A DNA stretch of 47,408 nt from an uncultured Prevotellaceae bacterium. Its GTDB lineage: Bacteria > Bacteroidota > Bacteroidia > Bacteroidales > Bacteroidaceae. Positions 34,231 through 41,252 of the stretch are shown piece after piece (position 1 is the stretch's first letter; every line of letters starts with the position of its first letter). The position numbers were made by a program, and so were the translations under genes. The notes under the pieces are model-generated. The model did no database searches. It saw nothing but the letters and a program-made list of their open reading frames with translations, and was not told the DNA's origin. The DNA lies in the NCBI GenBank assembly GCA_900315075.1, contig OMXV01000064.1:1-47408 (forward strand). Direction: 5' to 3'.

Positions 34231-34270
34231 AGGGGTGGTTTTCCTAATCAAGTATAGGGAAACCACCCTT
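34231..34270 (+). terminator. 16-bp stem-loop upstream of the Asn/His-rich gene
   Basis: Arms 34231-34246 and 34255-34270 pair over 16 positions with two G-U pairs. It is the counterpart of 2462-2501, with several base changes that keep the pairing. It can terminate the GH43 gene or belong to the module conserved before this gene family. Confidence 0.65.
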
Positions 34271-34312
34271 TCACTTTAGGCATAATCCTTTTCAAGGTCA
34301 TGAATTTTGCAC

Positions 34313-34320
34313 TACTTTTG
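34313..34320 (+). promoter_or_regulatory. -7 box of the Asn/His-rich gene
   Basis: TACTTTTG in the context GCACTACTTTTGCA, the same context as 2541-2553. The ATG is 57 bases downstream. Confidence 0.6.
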
Positions 34321-34376
34321 CAGTAGAAAACAAGAGATAAGAAACAAGAAGTTCAACCATCAAAAACGAAACGACT

Positions 34377-35174
34377 ATGAAGAAGATGATGACCTTGGTG
34401 ATGATGATGACGATAGCCATCTCCGCCGCAGCAATGCCGTTCAACACCGCACGCAACGAGGCCCTCTTCCTGAGCGATAAGATGGCCTACGAGCTCGGAC
34501 TGACAGCAACACAATATGAGGCAGTGTATGAGATTAACCTCGACTACCTGCTCAACGTAGATACCCGCGCCGACGTTTTCGGATTTTGGTGGGAAGTACG
34601 CAACCGCGACCTGCGCCTCGTGCTCAGCACATGGCAATGGGACCGCTACATGGCCAGCACATGGTTCTATCGCCCGCTCTCATGGAGCACCGGTGGCTGG
34701 ACTTTCAGCATCTACACCCGTTACGCAATCGACAGAATGTTCTACTATCGTCCGGCTGTATATGTCACCTTCACCGGTGGCCACAGCCATAGAGGCGGAA
34801 GCTTCTATGCCAGGCATCACTTCGACAAGCCCAACCCTCCCAGGGGCCATGGCAACCACAATAACGGAAATCACAATAATAATAATCACAATAACGGAAA
34901 CTGGAACCATCTTGGAAACCATAATGGAAACGGCAACCACAATAACGGAAACTGGAACCACAATGGAAACCATAATGGCAACGGCAACCACAACCCTTCA
35001 ATGAACCACGGGAATCGTCCGATGACGGGTAACGGCAACGGCAACCCCTCGATGGGTGGCGGCTTTGGCAACAACCATCGCAGCGGAACGGCCAATGCTC
35101 CAAGTCGCACATTCGGTACCCGTCCCTCCGGCAACACGGCCAGCAGAGGAGCCTTCGGAGGAGCCCGCAGATGA
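34377..35174 (+). CDS. Secreted protein with Asn/His/Gly-rich tail
   Basis: 265 residues. Signal peptide MKKMMTLVMMMTIAISAAAM, then a conserved N-terminal domain (about 20-145) with NEALFLSDKMAYELGLTATQ and aromatic strands ending in PAVYVTFTGGHSH. The rest is low complexity: imperfect repeats of the type GNHNNGNWNHNGN (about 160-215), followed by Asn/Gly/Pro and a TASRGAFGGARR end. The His-rich tail could bind metal ions or mediate surface contact, but that is speculation. It is the full copy of a family also present as a 5' fragment (2600) and a 3' fragment (45890). Function is unknown. Confidence 0.8.
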   Translation: MKKMMTLVMMMTIAISAAAMPFNTARNEALFLSDKMAYELGLTATQYEAVYEINLDYLLNVDTRADVFGFWWEVRNRDLRLVLSTWQWDRYMASTWFYRPLSWSTGGWTFSIYTRYAIDRMFYYRPAVYVTFTGGHSHRGGSFYARHHFDKPNPPRGHGNHNNGNHNNNNHNNGNWNHLGNHNGNGNHNNGNWNHNGNHNGNGNHNPSMNHGNRPMTGNGNGNPSMGGGFGNNHRSGTANAPSRTFGTRPSGNTASRGAFGGARR

Positions 35175-35206
35175 AGCCATATCCCTCTATATACAGCATG
35201 GGCAAC

Positions 35207-35261
35207 CATGATGCACTGACAAATCTCCACGCCCTCGATTTTTGGGGTGTGGAGAGTTTTT
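35207..35261 (+). terminator. GNRA-loop hairpin plus terminator, copy A
   Basis: CATGG-GCAA-CCATG (35207-35220) is a five-pair hairpin with a GNRA-type loop. A second stem, CTCCACGCCC (35225-35234) with GGGGTGTGGAG (35244-35254), is followed by GTTTTT. The same two-hairpin arrangement recurs at 45974-46037. Confidence 0.8.
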
Positions 35262-35362
35262 GTCAGAGGTCAATTTTTAAAGTGGACTCAAATATGTTAC
35301 CTCTGCATGATAAGGACAGACAAACCCGGTATTTTAGCGCGAGCCATAATGCTCACATGGAG

Positions 35363-35707
35363 TTAATCTGTCACTACCTCTTTGAAATGCTCACTCCCCC
35401 ACTCTACCAGTGCCATGATGGCCGGCATAAGTGACCTGCCAGTTTCCGTCAGCGAATATTCCACACGGGGTGGAACCTCAGGGAACACCTCACGATGGAC
35501 AAGGTGGCTTTGCTCCAAACGCTTCAAAGTCTGCGAGAGCATCTTTTGTGAGCAGTCCGTCATCAGATGGCGGATTTCATTGAAACGCAAGACACCCGAC
35601 TCGCTCCTATTGAGCATGAAGAGCACCAGCATCGACCACTTGTCACCGAAGCGACTCACAACTTGCCTGATGGGACAGGCCAAGTATTCTGCCTTAATAT
35701 CTGCCAT
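35363..35707 (-). CDS. HxlR-family transcriptional regulator
   Basis: From ATG 35707 the protein has 114 residues. It is a winged-helix HxlR protein with CPIRQVVSRFGDKWSMLVLFML and RFNEIRHLMTDCSQKMLSQTLKRLE (quoted in parts) and the end RSLMPAIMALVEWG. The Cys next to the first helix (C10 in YLACPIRQ) is the conserved redox-sensitive residue in quinone/aldehyde sensors of this family. The gene is divergent from a cupin gene, the usual target arrangement. The longer frame to 35872 is not supported. The promoter appears to lie far upstream, at 36010-36017. Confidence 0.9.
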   Translation of the reverse strand: MADIKAEYLACPIRQVVSRFGDKWSMLVLFMLNRSESGVLRFNEIRHLMTDCSQKMLSQTLKRLEQSHLVHREVFPEVPPRVEYSLTETGRSLMPAIMALVEWGSEHFKEVVTD

Positions 35708-36009
35708 AATATTATGTTTTTCTACAACATTAGTTTCGGTAATAGTACAACGTTCTCCTAACGTGAGTATAAATGAAATATTTTTTTTCAACGATTTCTT
35801 TCTTTTCCAACAAAAACAAAGACAAATCAAGAATTTTGAGTGTACTTGACCATAACAAATTGCATTTGTCACTTTTATCGTTTTCTTTTAAGTTAGAAAG
35901 GATGAATTCTTTTCCAAGGCATTTCTGTATTTTCAAATGCTTTATACGTACCTTTATTTTCATAACTTATATTTTAACGCGTATGGTCTGTTTTCGTGAT
36001 ATTTCACTG

Positions 36010-36034
36010 CAAAGGTAACCAATAGTTACCAAGT
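36010..36034 (-). promoter_or_regulatory. Minus-strand promoter with palindrome, upstream of hxlR-type gene
   Basis: On the minus strand TACCTTTG (36010-36017) is a good -7 box. Just upstream GGTAAC-CAATA-GTTACC (36014-36030) is a perfect six-base palindrome. It would give a leader of about 300 bases to ATG 35707. The stretch 35708-36009 holds only weak AT-rich frames. Confidence 0.5.
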
Positions 36035-36102
36035 AACGCTTTTATACTTTGTTAATCTTCGTTAAAGTCGTTTCCTGATAAGTCCGATGCCCTCACAATT
36101 CC

Positions 36103-36133
36103 TACTTTTTGGTAACTATCCCACCAAAAAGTA
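36103..36133. promoter_or_regulatory. Perfect 11-bp inverted repeat, probable HxlR operator
   Basis: TACTTTTTGGT (36103-36113) and ACCAAAAAGTA (36123-36133) are exact inverted copies separated by nine bases. They lie just upstream of the cupin -33/-7 region and share the TTGGTA/TACCAA core with the palindrome at the divergent promoter. The divergent HxlR protein is the likely binder. Confidence 0.75.
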
Positions 36134-36171
36134 CCTTCTTGCAAAGTTGGTTTTTCCATATTACCTTTGCA

Positions 36172-36179
36172 TCGTAAAA
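36172..36179 (+). promoter_or_regulatory. -7 box of the cupin gene
   Basis: TACCTTTG, with GTTG at 36146-36149 as a weak -33, 32 bases before ATG 36211. Confidence 0.6.
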
Positions 36180-36210
36180 ACAAACAAACAACAATTAAAA
36201 CCATAAAATC

Positions 36211-36666
36211 ATGAGACAGATTGAGACAATTGCAACAGGCAAGAATTTTAGCGCAGTGAGCGTGGGTAAGATGAACGAGATTATCGACCATGTGCTGCCG
36301 ATGGGTCCCGAAGTGACCATCCAGGGCAAGGTGTTCGCAGGACAGGCCGTGGGTGCCACGGGCAGCGAGCTGTCGTTTCAAACACTGGTTCCCGGACAGG
36401 ACAGCGGTTTCCTACACACCCACAAAACTCACGAGGAACTGTATATCATCCTCAGAGGTGAAGGCCAATACCAAGTGGATGGCGAAATTTTCCCCGTCAG
36501 CGAGGGCACAATCGTCCGCGTGGCACCCGACGGCAAGCGTGCGCTTAAGAACACTGGCACCGAGAACCTGACGATGCTCTGCATCCAGTACAAGGCCAAT
36601 GCCTTCACCGAGGCTGACAGCCCCATGACCGACGGCACAATCCTTCAGGAAGAACTGAAATGGTGA
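36211..36666 (+). CDS. Cupin-domain protein
   Basis: A 151-residue single-domain cupin. The first metal motif is seen as HTHKTHEELYIILRGEG with HxH and Glu, and the second as GTIVRVAPDGKRALKNTG, in which the usual metal His is not evident. It is cytosolic, without a signal. Cupins divergent from HxlR regulators often deal with reactive carbonyl or quinone compounds, so a detoxification role is plausible. Regulation by the HxlR protein is supported by the perfect inverted repeat between them. It is followed by a type C mobile element after 34 bases. Confidence 0.88.
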   Translation: MRQIETIATGKNFSAVSVGKMNEIIDHVLPMGPEVTIQGKVFAGQAVGATGSELSFQTLVPGQDSGFLHTHKTHEELYIILRGEGQYQVDGEIFPVSEGTIVRVAPDGKRALKNTGTENLTMLCIQYKANAFTEADSPMTDGTILQEELKW

Positions 36667-36700
36667 TGAACCGCCTTGAGAATCTCAAGGTAGTCATTCA

Positions 36701-36964
36701 CTGAAGTTTCCCACCCACACAATGCGTAAAAGTTTTATTATCACGAATTTGAGAATTTTAGAATTGATAAGCAGATAAAAAGAATTTTGAAGAATTATCG
36801 TCGCAAACGACGCGAACCTTACGCAATAGAGTTAGGAAATGACTTGTCATTTCATCTTAAATTCCTATAAATTCATCATAATGGAAAATTCTTTAATTAC
36901 TGCGTTCCTCGTGGGTCTTCGACAAATCTCTCAAATTCGTGATAAAAAGGGTGTGAAAGGTAAG
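36701..36964 (+). mobile_element. MITE-like hairpin element, type C copy 2
   Basis: About 264 bp. The left end CTGAAGTTTCCCACCC matches 32237, and the right end (GATAAAAAGGGTGTGAAAG) is diverged. TTATCACGAATTTGAGA (36738-36754) and its exact complement (36929-36945) form a 17-bp inner stem. The extra middle contains further short hairpins, for example CGTCG-CAAA-CGACG and GAAATGAC-TT-GTCATTTC. No ORF or exact target duplication was found. Confidence 0.75.
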
Positions 36965-37092
36965 AAACTTATTACCAAGTTTTTCGACCTGTACGGTTGA
37001 AATGCCCTGAAGGAAAGGGCATATCTCTGCAAAGTGGCAATGGACATCGTGGCGAAAAAACTCCTGCAGACAAAGACGGGGTACGCTAGCGC
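36965..37092 (+). other. Short stretch with a possible gene remnant
   Basis: In one plus frame it reads ITKFFDLYG, a stop, then ALKERAYLCKVAMDIVAKK and ends ASA-stop just before the thioesterase stop. The phrase looks coding but has no start and was not recognised. Confidence 0.25.
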
Positions 37093-37806
37093 TTAGCCCT
37101 GCTCGAATTCTATGATGGCACTCACCTCGGTGCCGATGGACAACGAGACGATGATGCCGTTGTCAATCCGATAAACTGCGGGCAAAAGCACATCGCCCAG
37201 CTTAGCAGCAACCCGATACTCCACTCTCAATCCCTTCACCTTGAAACCTTCCGGCAGAAGCTCCATGGCTATGCGGATGTAGTTGGCATTGTTCACATGC
37301 CGGTTGTAGTCTATATCAGCACGCTGCACCCTGACGGGATCACACTTCTCCCCTTCATTATCGTCTTTGGGCAGCATAATCCGCCTGTCCTTGTAATTCA
37401 TATCCAACTTCGGCTCCAGTTTCATCGAGGCAATCGTGGCGTCATCCACCCGCTTCAGCTTCCCTACCGACTTGTCAACAAAGGCTCCCATGCTCCATGT
37501 TTTGTAACAAGGTTGCCCGTCGGCATCATAAATGAAGGTGTTGCGGAAACCAAACATAGGCTTCATACCATAGACCGAAGTGGTCACGGTCAGCTGCTCC
37601 TTGTACTCAGGCACGCGGATGATTTCCACCTGGCGTGAAGCCAGCAGCTGAGCCATGTTCTGCTCCTCAAAATATCTCCTGACACCAGGTTCGCTGCCAA
37701 TCCACATCTCCGAGCAGTCCTGCATCATCTGGAGGGCAGAATAGAGCTTCAGACGTCCCTCGCTGTCGCAGGTGCTTGTCGTCACTTTATAGTTAAGGCT
37801 ATACAT
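37093..37806 (-). CDS. Acyl-ACP thioesterase
   Basis: A 237-residue double-hotdog protein of the acyl-[acyl-carrier-protein] thioesterase family. N-terminal half: YKVTTSTCDSEGRLKLYSAL and MAQLLASRQVEI. C-terminal half: VQRADIDYNRHVNNANYIRIAMELLP, quoted in part, where N and H of the N-x-H-V-N motif are catalytic. It releases free fatty acids from acyl-ACP in the cytosol. The start MYSLNYKV gives normal length. The ligase-ACP-acyltransferase at 13492 could re-activate its products, but the genes are far apart. Confidence 0.92.
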   Translation of the reverse strand: MYSLNYKVTTSTCDSEGRLKLYSALQMMQDCSEMWIGSEPGVRRYFEEQNMAQLLASRQVEIIRVPEYKEQLTVTTSVYGMKPMFGFRNTFIYDADGQPCYKTWSMGAFVDKSVGKLKRVDDATIASMKLEPKLDMNYKDRRIMLPKDDNEGEKCDPVRVQRADIDYNRHVNNANYIRIAMELLPEGFKVKGLRVEYRVAAKLGDVLLPAVYRIDNGIIVSLSIGTEVSAIIEFEQG

Positions 37807-37862
37807 AATTGTGATGGTTATATATTAGATAATAGAACTTCCATATCTGTTTTTCAAGGGTG

Positions 37863-37870
37863 CAAAGTTA
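37863..37870 (-). promoter_or_regulatory. -7 box of the thioesterase gene
   Basis: TAACTTTG on the minus strand, 57 bases before ATG 37806. The neighbouring 37871-38121 shows a plus frame without start (MDTLSAVGKSFGTECVTFPV, then a basic end) that was not recognised. Confidence 0.55.
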
Positions 37871-38121
37871 CTCATTTTATTCAGATTTCATCCTTTTCTT
37901 CCAATGTATTCGTCCAAACCCTACGATCGGTCAATGGTGTTCCCCTATTCCTTGGGGCGGTAGTTCGGCCGCATGGACACCCTATCGGCTGTGGGAAAAT
38001 CTTTCGGAACGGAATGTGTGACCTTTCCCGTGACACGCCACTCGGAATCTCGCAGGAGGAGGCTGCCATAAATTAAACGTTTCCGTCCTTACAGCGTCAA
38101 AATCGCAAACAAACTACAGCT

Positions 38122-39240
38122 ATGAGACAACGGACAATTCTTTTTTTTTCTTTGTTTTTCTCCATCGGAAACCTGTTGGCGCAGGAGCGGATTGTATGTA
38201 ATGAGACCTGCGATATCGGCGCAGATACAAAGTCGGCAGCCATGACGGGTGCAGCTGGCTATGCCGTGGTGTCACCCGTCGGGCGCGGAACAGTGGAACC
38301 CATCGAACAGGCACATCGTCTGAACACGCTCAACGGCAAGACCATCGCTGTGGTGGGTGTGAGTTTCATGAGCCGCGTGACGCATCCGGAAATCAAGCGA
38401 CTCATCGAAAGGCATTATCCTGATGCGAAGGTGATTTTGTTGGACGAAATAGGCATAGCTGGTCCCTACCCCGCTCCAGGTATCACGCGCAGGGCAAAAG
38501 AAGACTTTCAACTACAGCTTCGAGAGATGAAGGTGGATGCCGTCATCTCCGGAAATGGCGGCTGCGGGCTTTGCACGCCAAAAGAGGTGGGGTCGTGTCT
38601 GGCTGCTGAGCATATCGGCATCCCTTCGGTCATCATCTGCGCTCCCGGATTCACCAACCAGGCCCGCTACACTTCGCTTAACAACGGTGTGCCGGTGATG
38701 CGTGTAGCAGAATACCCTGGTGCCTTTGCCTTGGATTCCGAGGAGGTGCTGATCAAGAACACTCGAGAAATACTATGGCCACAAATAGTGGATGCACTAA
38801 CGAGACCCATCACAGCCGAAGAAACGGCATCGGCGTTGAAAGCAAGCCATGGTGACTTGCGCGATGATGTGTTTTTCGGCACGCTGGAAGAAGTGAACGC
38901 TTACTTCTCGGATATGAAATGGACTGATGGATTACCCATTATTCCTCCTACGTTTGAAAGGGTGAGTGAAATGATGCGCTTCACCGACTACAAATGGGAC
39001 GAGACGGTGGCGGTGCTACCCATCGCCCATCGCAACACAACGACGTGGCATGTGGCCGTGAATGGTGTCATGGCAGGATGCAAGCCCGAAATGATGGTTC
39101 AGACCATGCCGGGCGGGGGCTACTCAACCGTCAAAATTGAACTTCCCCATAACTGGGACGAATTGATGTCAGAACGGGGGTATAGGCCACTCGAAGAATT
39201 CAGAATATCCAAAGACAACTTATCATCCTTTGGACAGTGA
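38122..39240 (+). CDS. Secreted UGSC-type protein with altered C-terminus
   Basis: 372 residues with a signal peptide (about 1-21). The middle holds GNGGCGLCTPKEVGSC, the position of the UGSC/CGSC redox motif of the UGSC (seleno)protein family, here CGLC, followed by EHIGIPSVIICAPGF. The later blocks WTDGLPIIPPT and VAVNGVMAGCKPEMM match the family C-terminal half. Family members usually continue about 70-100 residues after that point in a conserved helix. Here the sequence switches to VQTMPGGGYSTVKIELPHNW, then a short tail, so the end looks chimeric. The reaction is unknown; a thiol redox role is inferred. No promoter was found. Confidence 0.7.
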   Translation: MRQRTILFFSLFFSIGNLLAQERIVCNETCDIGADTKSAAMTGAAGYAVVSPVGRGTVEPIEQAHRLNTLNGKTIAVVGVSFMSRVTHPEIKRLIERHYPDAKVILLDEIGIAGPYPAPGITRRAKEDFQLQLREMKVDAVISGNGGCGLCTPKEVGSCLAAEHIGIPSVIICAPGFTNQARYTSLNNGVPVMRVAEYPGAFALDSEEVLIKNTREILWPQIVDALTRPITAEETASALKASHGDLRDDVFFGTLEEVNAYFSDMKWTDGLPIIPPTFERVSEMMRFTDYKWDETVAVLPIAHRNTTTWHVAVNGVMAGCKPEMMVQTMPGGGYSTVKIELPHNWDELMSERGYRPLEEFRISKDNLSSFGQ

Positions 39241-39318
39241 ATATTATAAAGCTTGAATGGATATAACTATCTTTTCATTTTGAAAAGGTTACCTGTTATG
39301 GTTTCACCAGAAAAATGT

Positions 39319-39326
39319 TACCTTTG
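39319..39326 (+). promoter_or_regulatory. -7 box of the acetyltransferase at 39354
   Basis: TACCTTTG, 28 bases before the ATG at 39354. No good -33 box at normal spacing. Confidence 0.55.
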
Positions 39327-39353
39327 TACCCATAAATTGTAAAAACTGAATTT

Positions 39354-39890
39354 ATGGAAAAGATATCATTCAGCAGGACAGAGATTAGTGAAGATATGCT
39401 GTTACTGATGGTCAGGGCTTCGGAGCTGGTCAAGCAGTTGAACAGTCTCACTTTGGCTGATTTTTCCAAGAAACAGGATATCGTGAAAGAACTGTTTGGC
39501 GATGTGGGCAGCAATCCCTTCGTAGGCGACAATTTTCACTGCGACTTTGGAAAGAATATCCATATAGGCGACAATTTCCACGCCGACTACAATTGCACGA
39601 TGCTCGACGTGGCAGAAATCCGTATTGGCCATAACTGTCTGATCGGGCCTGACGTGGGCATCTATACAGCAGGTCACCAATTACAGCCTGAAGGTCGAAC
39701 GCTTGACGGTTATGGGATACCCATCATAATAGGTGACGACGTTTGGATTGGCGGTCATTCAACCATCTTGCCAGGAGTGGTGATTGGTAATGGAGCCGTC
39801 ATAGCTGCCGGCTCTGTAGTCACAGAAAATGTTGAACCTCGAACCTTGGTGGCAGGCAATCCTGCAAGATTAAAAAAGAGAATCGTATAA
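39354..39890 (+). CDS. Sugar O-acetyltransferase (hexapeptide family)
   Basis: A 178-residue left-handed beta-helix acetyltransferase with hexapeptide turns from about 55 to 175. The catalytic His is H108 in TAGHQLQPEGR, equivalent to H119 in the protein at 1295. The conserved GDDVWIGGHSTILPGV and GNPARLKKRI end are present. The helical N-terminus is shorter than in the first paralogue. Transfer of acetyl to a sugar hydroxyl is expected; the acceptor is unknown. A folded repeat (39897-39980) begins six bases after the stop and may terminate it. Confidence 0.9.
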   Translation: MEKISFSRTEISEDMLLLMVRASELVKQLNSLTLADFSKKQDIVKELFGDVGSNPFVGDNFHCDFGKNIHIGDNFHADYNCTMLDVAEIRIGHNCLIGPDVGIYTAGHQLQPEGRTLDGYGIPIIIGDDVWIGGHSTILPGVVIGNGAVIAAGSVVTENVEPRTLVAGNPARLKKRIV

Positions 39891-39896
39891 ATCGGA

Positions 39897-39980
39897 ATTT
39901 AGGCGCGAGCAGAGAGCAGAGCCAAGCTCGCTTGAGCTATGCCGAGGCGAAGCCCTAAATGTCGATAAATCGAAATTTTT
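39897..39980 (+). ncRNA. Folded dispersed repeat, copy 2
   Basis: Same layout as 30755-30838. ATTTAGG (39897-39903) pairs with CCTAAAT (39954-39960), GCGAGC (39905-39910) pairs with GCTCGC (39926-39931) without wobble, and hairpin TCGAT-AA-ATCGA (39962-39973) is followed by TTTTT. It lies between two genes and could terminate the first or attenuate the second. Confidence 0.55.
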
Positions 39981-39992
39981 AAAGTCCAAAGC

Positions 39993-40742
39993 ATGAAAAA
40001 ACTGATTATTTTGTCAATCATCATGATAGTATCGGTATCTGTATCGGCGCAAGACATCGCAGGATTTGTCAGCTGGCAGATGAAGACTTACCCTCAATCT
40101 CGTCTACTCGACATTTATAAGTCGTGTTTCCAGGACTATATGGGTGTAGAACATCTGGTGACTGACCGGCAGCGGGTGAAAGCCTACCTTGATGAAGAGT
40201 TGAATACCACCACACTTGAAGACCTCCTTCCGTGGCTATATGAACCCTGTGGTGTAGAGGGCAACTACGTGCGTGTGAGTATCAGGACCGTTAAGGAAGG
40301 GATCATCAGCGCTGACCTTTTGCTTGATGCATTCATCCGAAGTGCCAATCCTGGTAATCGCCCTTCGGTAGAGTCTTGGTGTAATCGATGGCATGAGATT
40401 TTGGAAGTGATTGACACCATGAATCTCAACTATCCGAACTATACAGTCGACAAGCTGTTCATCGACAGCATTCTCTCCGATGGCAAATACGCCATCAGCC
40501 ATTCGCCCGAATATCGTGAGGCTTATCATCCGCACTATAGAATCGTAGAGCGAAACATCTTTGACCGGGAAATCCTGACGCTTATAAGGAAATGGTATGC
40601 TCGTATGCAAATGAACAAAGAGAGCACTTTACCTGGTGTTATAAACCCTAACGCATTGAAAATGCCAAAATATGATCCATATAGCAAAAAGTTTAACGAC
40701 ATGCAACTTATCGACATTTTTGGCTCCCACTTAAAGAGATAG
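39993..40742 (+). CDS. Secreted protein of unknown function
   Basis: 249 residues with a signal peptide (MKKLIILSIIMIVSVSVSA). The mature part is helical and polar: IAGFVSWQMKTYPQSRLLDIYKS in parts, then GVEHLVTDRQRVKAYLDEEL and IDSILSDGKYAISHSPEYRE. No known catalytic motif was seen. A fragment of a paralogue (the IDSILS...ISHSPE block) survives at 41131-41238, so the family was duplicated here. The start lies 13 bases after the T run of the folded repeat, so expression may depend on read-through. Confidence 0.65.
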   Translation: MKKLIILSIIMIVSVSVSAQDIAGFVSWQMKTYPQSRLLDIYKSCFQDYMGVEHLVTDRQRVKAYLDEELNTTTLEDLLPWLYEPCGVEGNYVRVSIRTVKEGIISADLLLDAFIRSANPGNRPSVESWCNRWHEILEVIDTMNLNYPNYTVDKLFIDSILSDGKYAISHSPEYREAYHPHYRIVERNIFDREILTLIRKWYARMQMNKESTLPGVINPNALKMPKYDPYSKKFNDMQLIDIFGSHLKR

Positions 40743-40767
40743 CATAAATCACGATTTAGCAAGCTCC

Positions 40768-41115
40768 ATGAACATAGAAGACTATCGCGAGTATTGCCTG
40801 TCGTTGGGCACTGACATAGAAGAAAAACTGCCTTTCCAGAAGTTCAAAAGCGGAGAGGGGGTGTTAGTGTTTTATGTGTCAGGACACATGTTCTCATTCT
40901 TCGACTGTGATGATTTCTCCGTCATCTCGCTCAAATGTCAGCCAGAACGCATCGAAGACTTGAAGGCACAGCATGAGTGTATAGGCAATCCTTACAACGA
41001 ATCGCCCAAACACTGGATCGGCATCAATCCCAGCACGGCTCCTGACAATCTATTGAGGGAACTCACCAAGAACTCTTACGAGATAGTTAAGGCGAAGTAT
41101 AGGAAATTCAAGTAA
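40768..41115 (+). CDS. MmcQ/YjbR-family protein
   Basis: A 115-residue cytosolic protein of the MmcQ/YjbR group (CyaY-like fold). Recognisable blocks are MNIEDYREYCLSLGTDIEEKLPF, quoted in part, GHMFSFFDCDDFSVISLKC and KHWIGINPSTAPDNLLREL, ending ELTKNSYEIVKAKY. Members are annotated as DNA-binding by fold, but the role is not established. It follows the secreted gene by 25 bases and may be co-transcribed. Confidence 0.9.
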   Translation: MNIEDYREYCLSLGTDIEEKLPFQKFKSGEGVLVFYVSGHMFSFFDCDDFSVISLKCQPERIEDLKAQHECIGNPYNESPKHWIGINPSTAPDNLLRELTKNSYEIVKAKYRKFK

Positions 41116-41130
41116 TAGACCTCCCTATCA

Positions 41131-41238
41131 TCAGAGGACAAGGCCTTCATCGACAGCATTCTCTCCGTTGGCAAATACGCCATCAGTCATTCGCCCGAAT
41201 GCGTGAGGTCTGAAGGTGTTGTGCGGCGGATGTACTGA
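41131..41238 (+). pseudogene. Fragment of a paralogue of the gene at 39993
   Basis: In one frame it reads DKAFIDSILSVGKYAISHSP and then ECVRSEGVVRRMY-stop. The first part repeats residues of the 39993 protein (DKLFIDSILSDGKYAISHSP) with two changes. Nothing before or after belongs to it. It is a leftover of a duplicated gene. Confidence 0.8.
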
Positions 41239-41252
41239 GGGATGAAGTAAGA

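Noticed and set aside
34860-34990. Tandem repeat possibly representing a CRISPR or minisatellite
   Set aside because: The units are imperfect codon repeats within the reading frame (GNHNNGNWNHN type), with no spacers of fixed length and no cas genes.
34680-35230. Long overlapping frames on both strands in the Asn/His-rich region
   Set aside because: They arise from the repetitive codons of the secreted protein's tail and have Val/Ile or Cys/Tyr-rich nonsense composition.
35730-35963. Minus-strand 77-codon frame in the hxlR leader
   Set aside because: Low-complexity Lys/Ile/Leu composition from AT-rich DNA and no recognisable domain; more likely untranslated leader.
37871-38121. Plus frame MDTLSAVGKSFGTECVTFPV before the UGSC gene
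   Set aside because: No start context and no recognisable family. It looks partly coding, but evidence is too thin for a feature.
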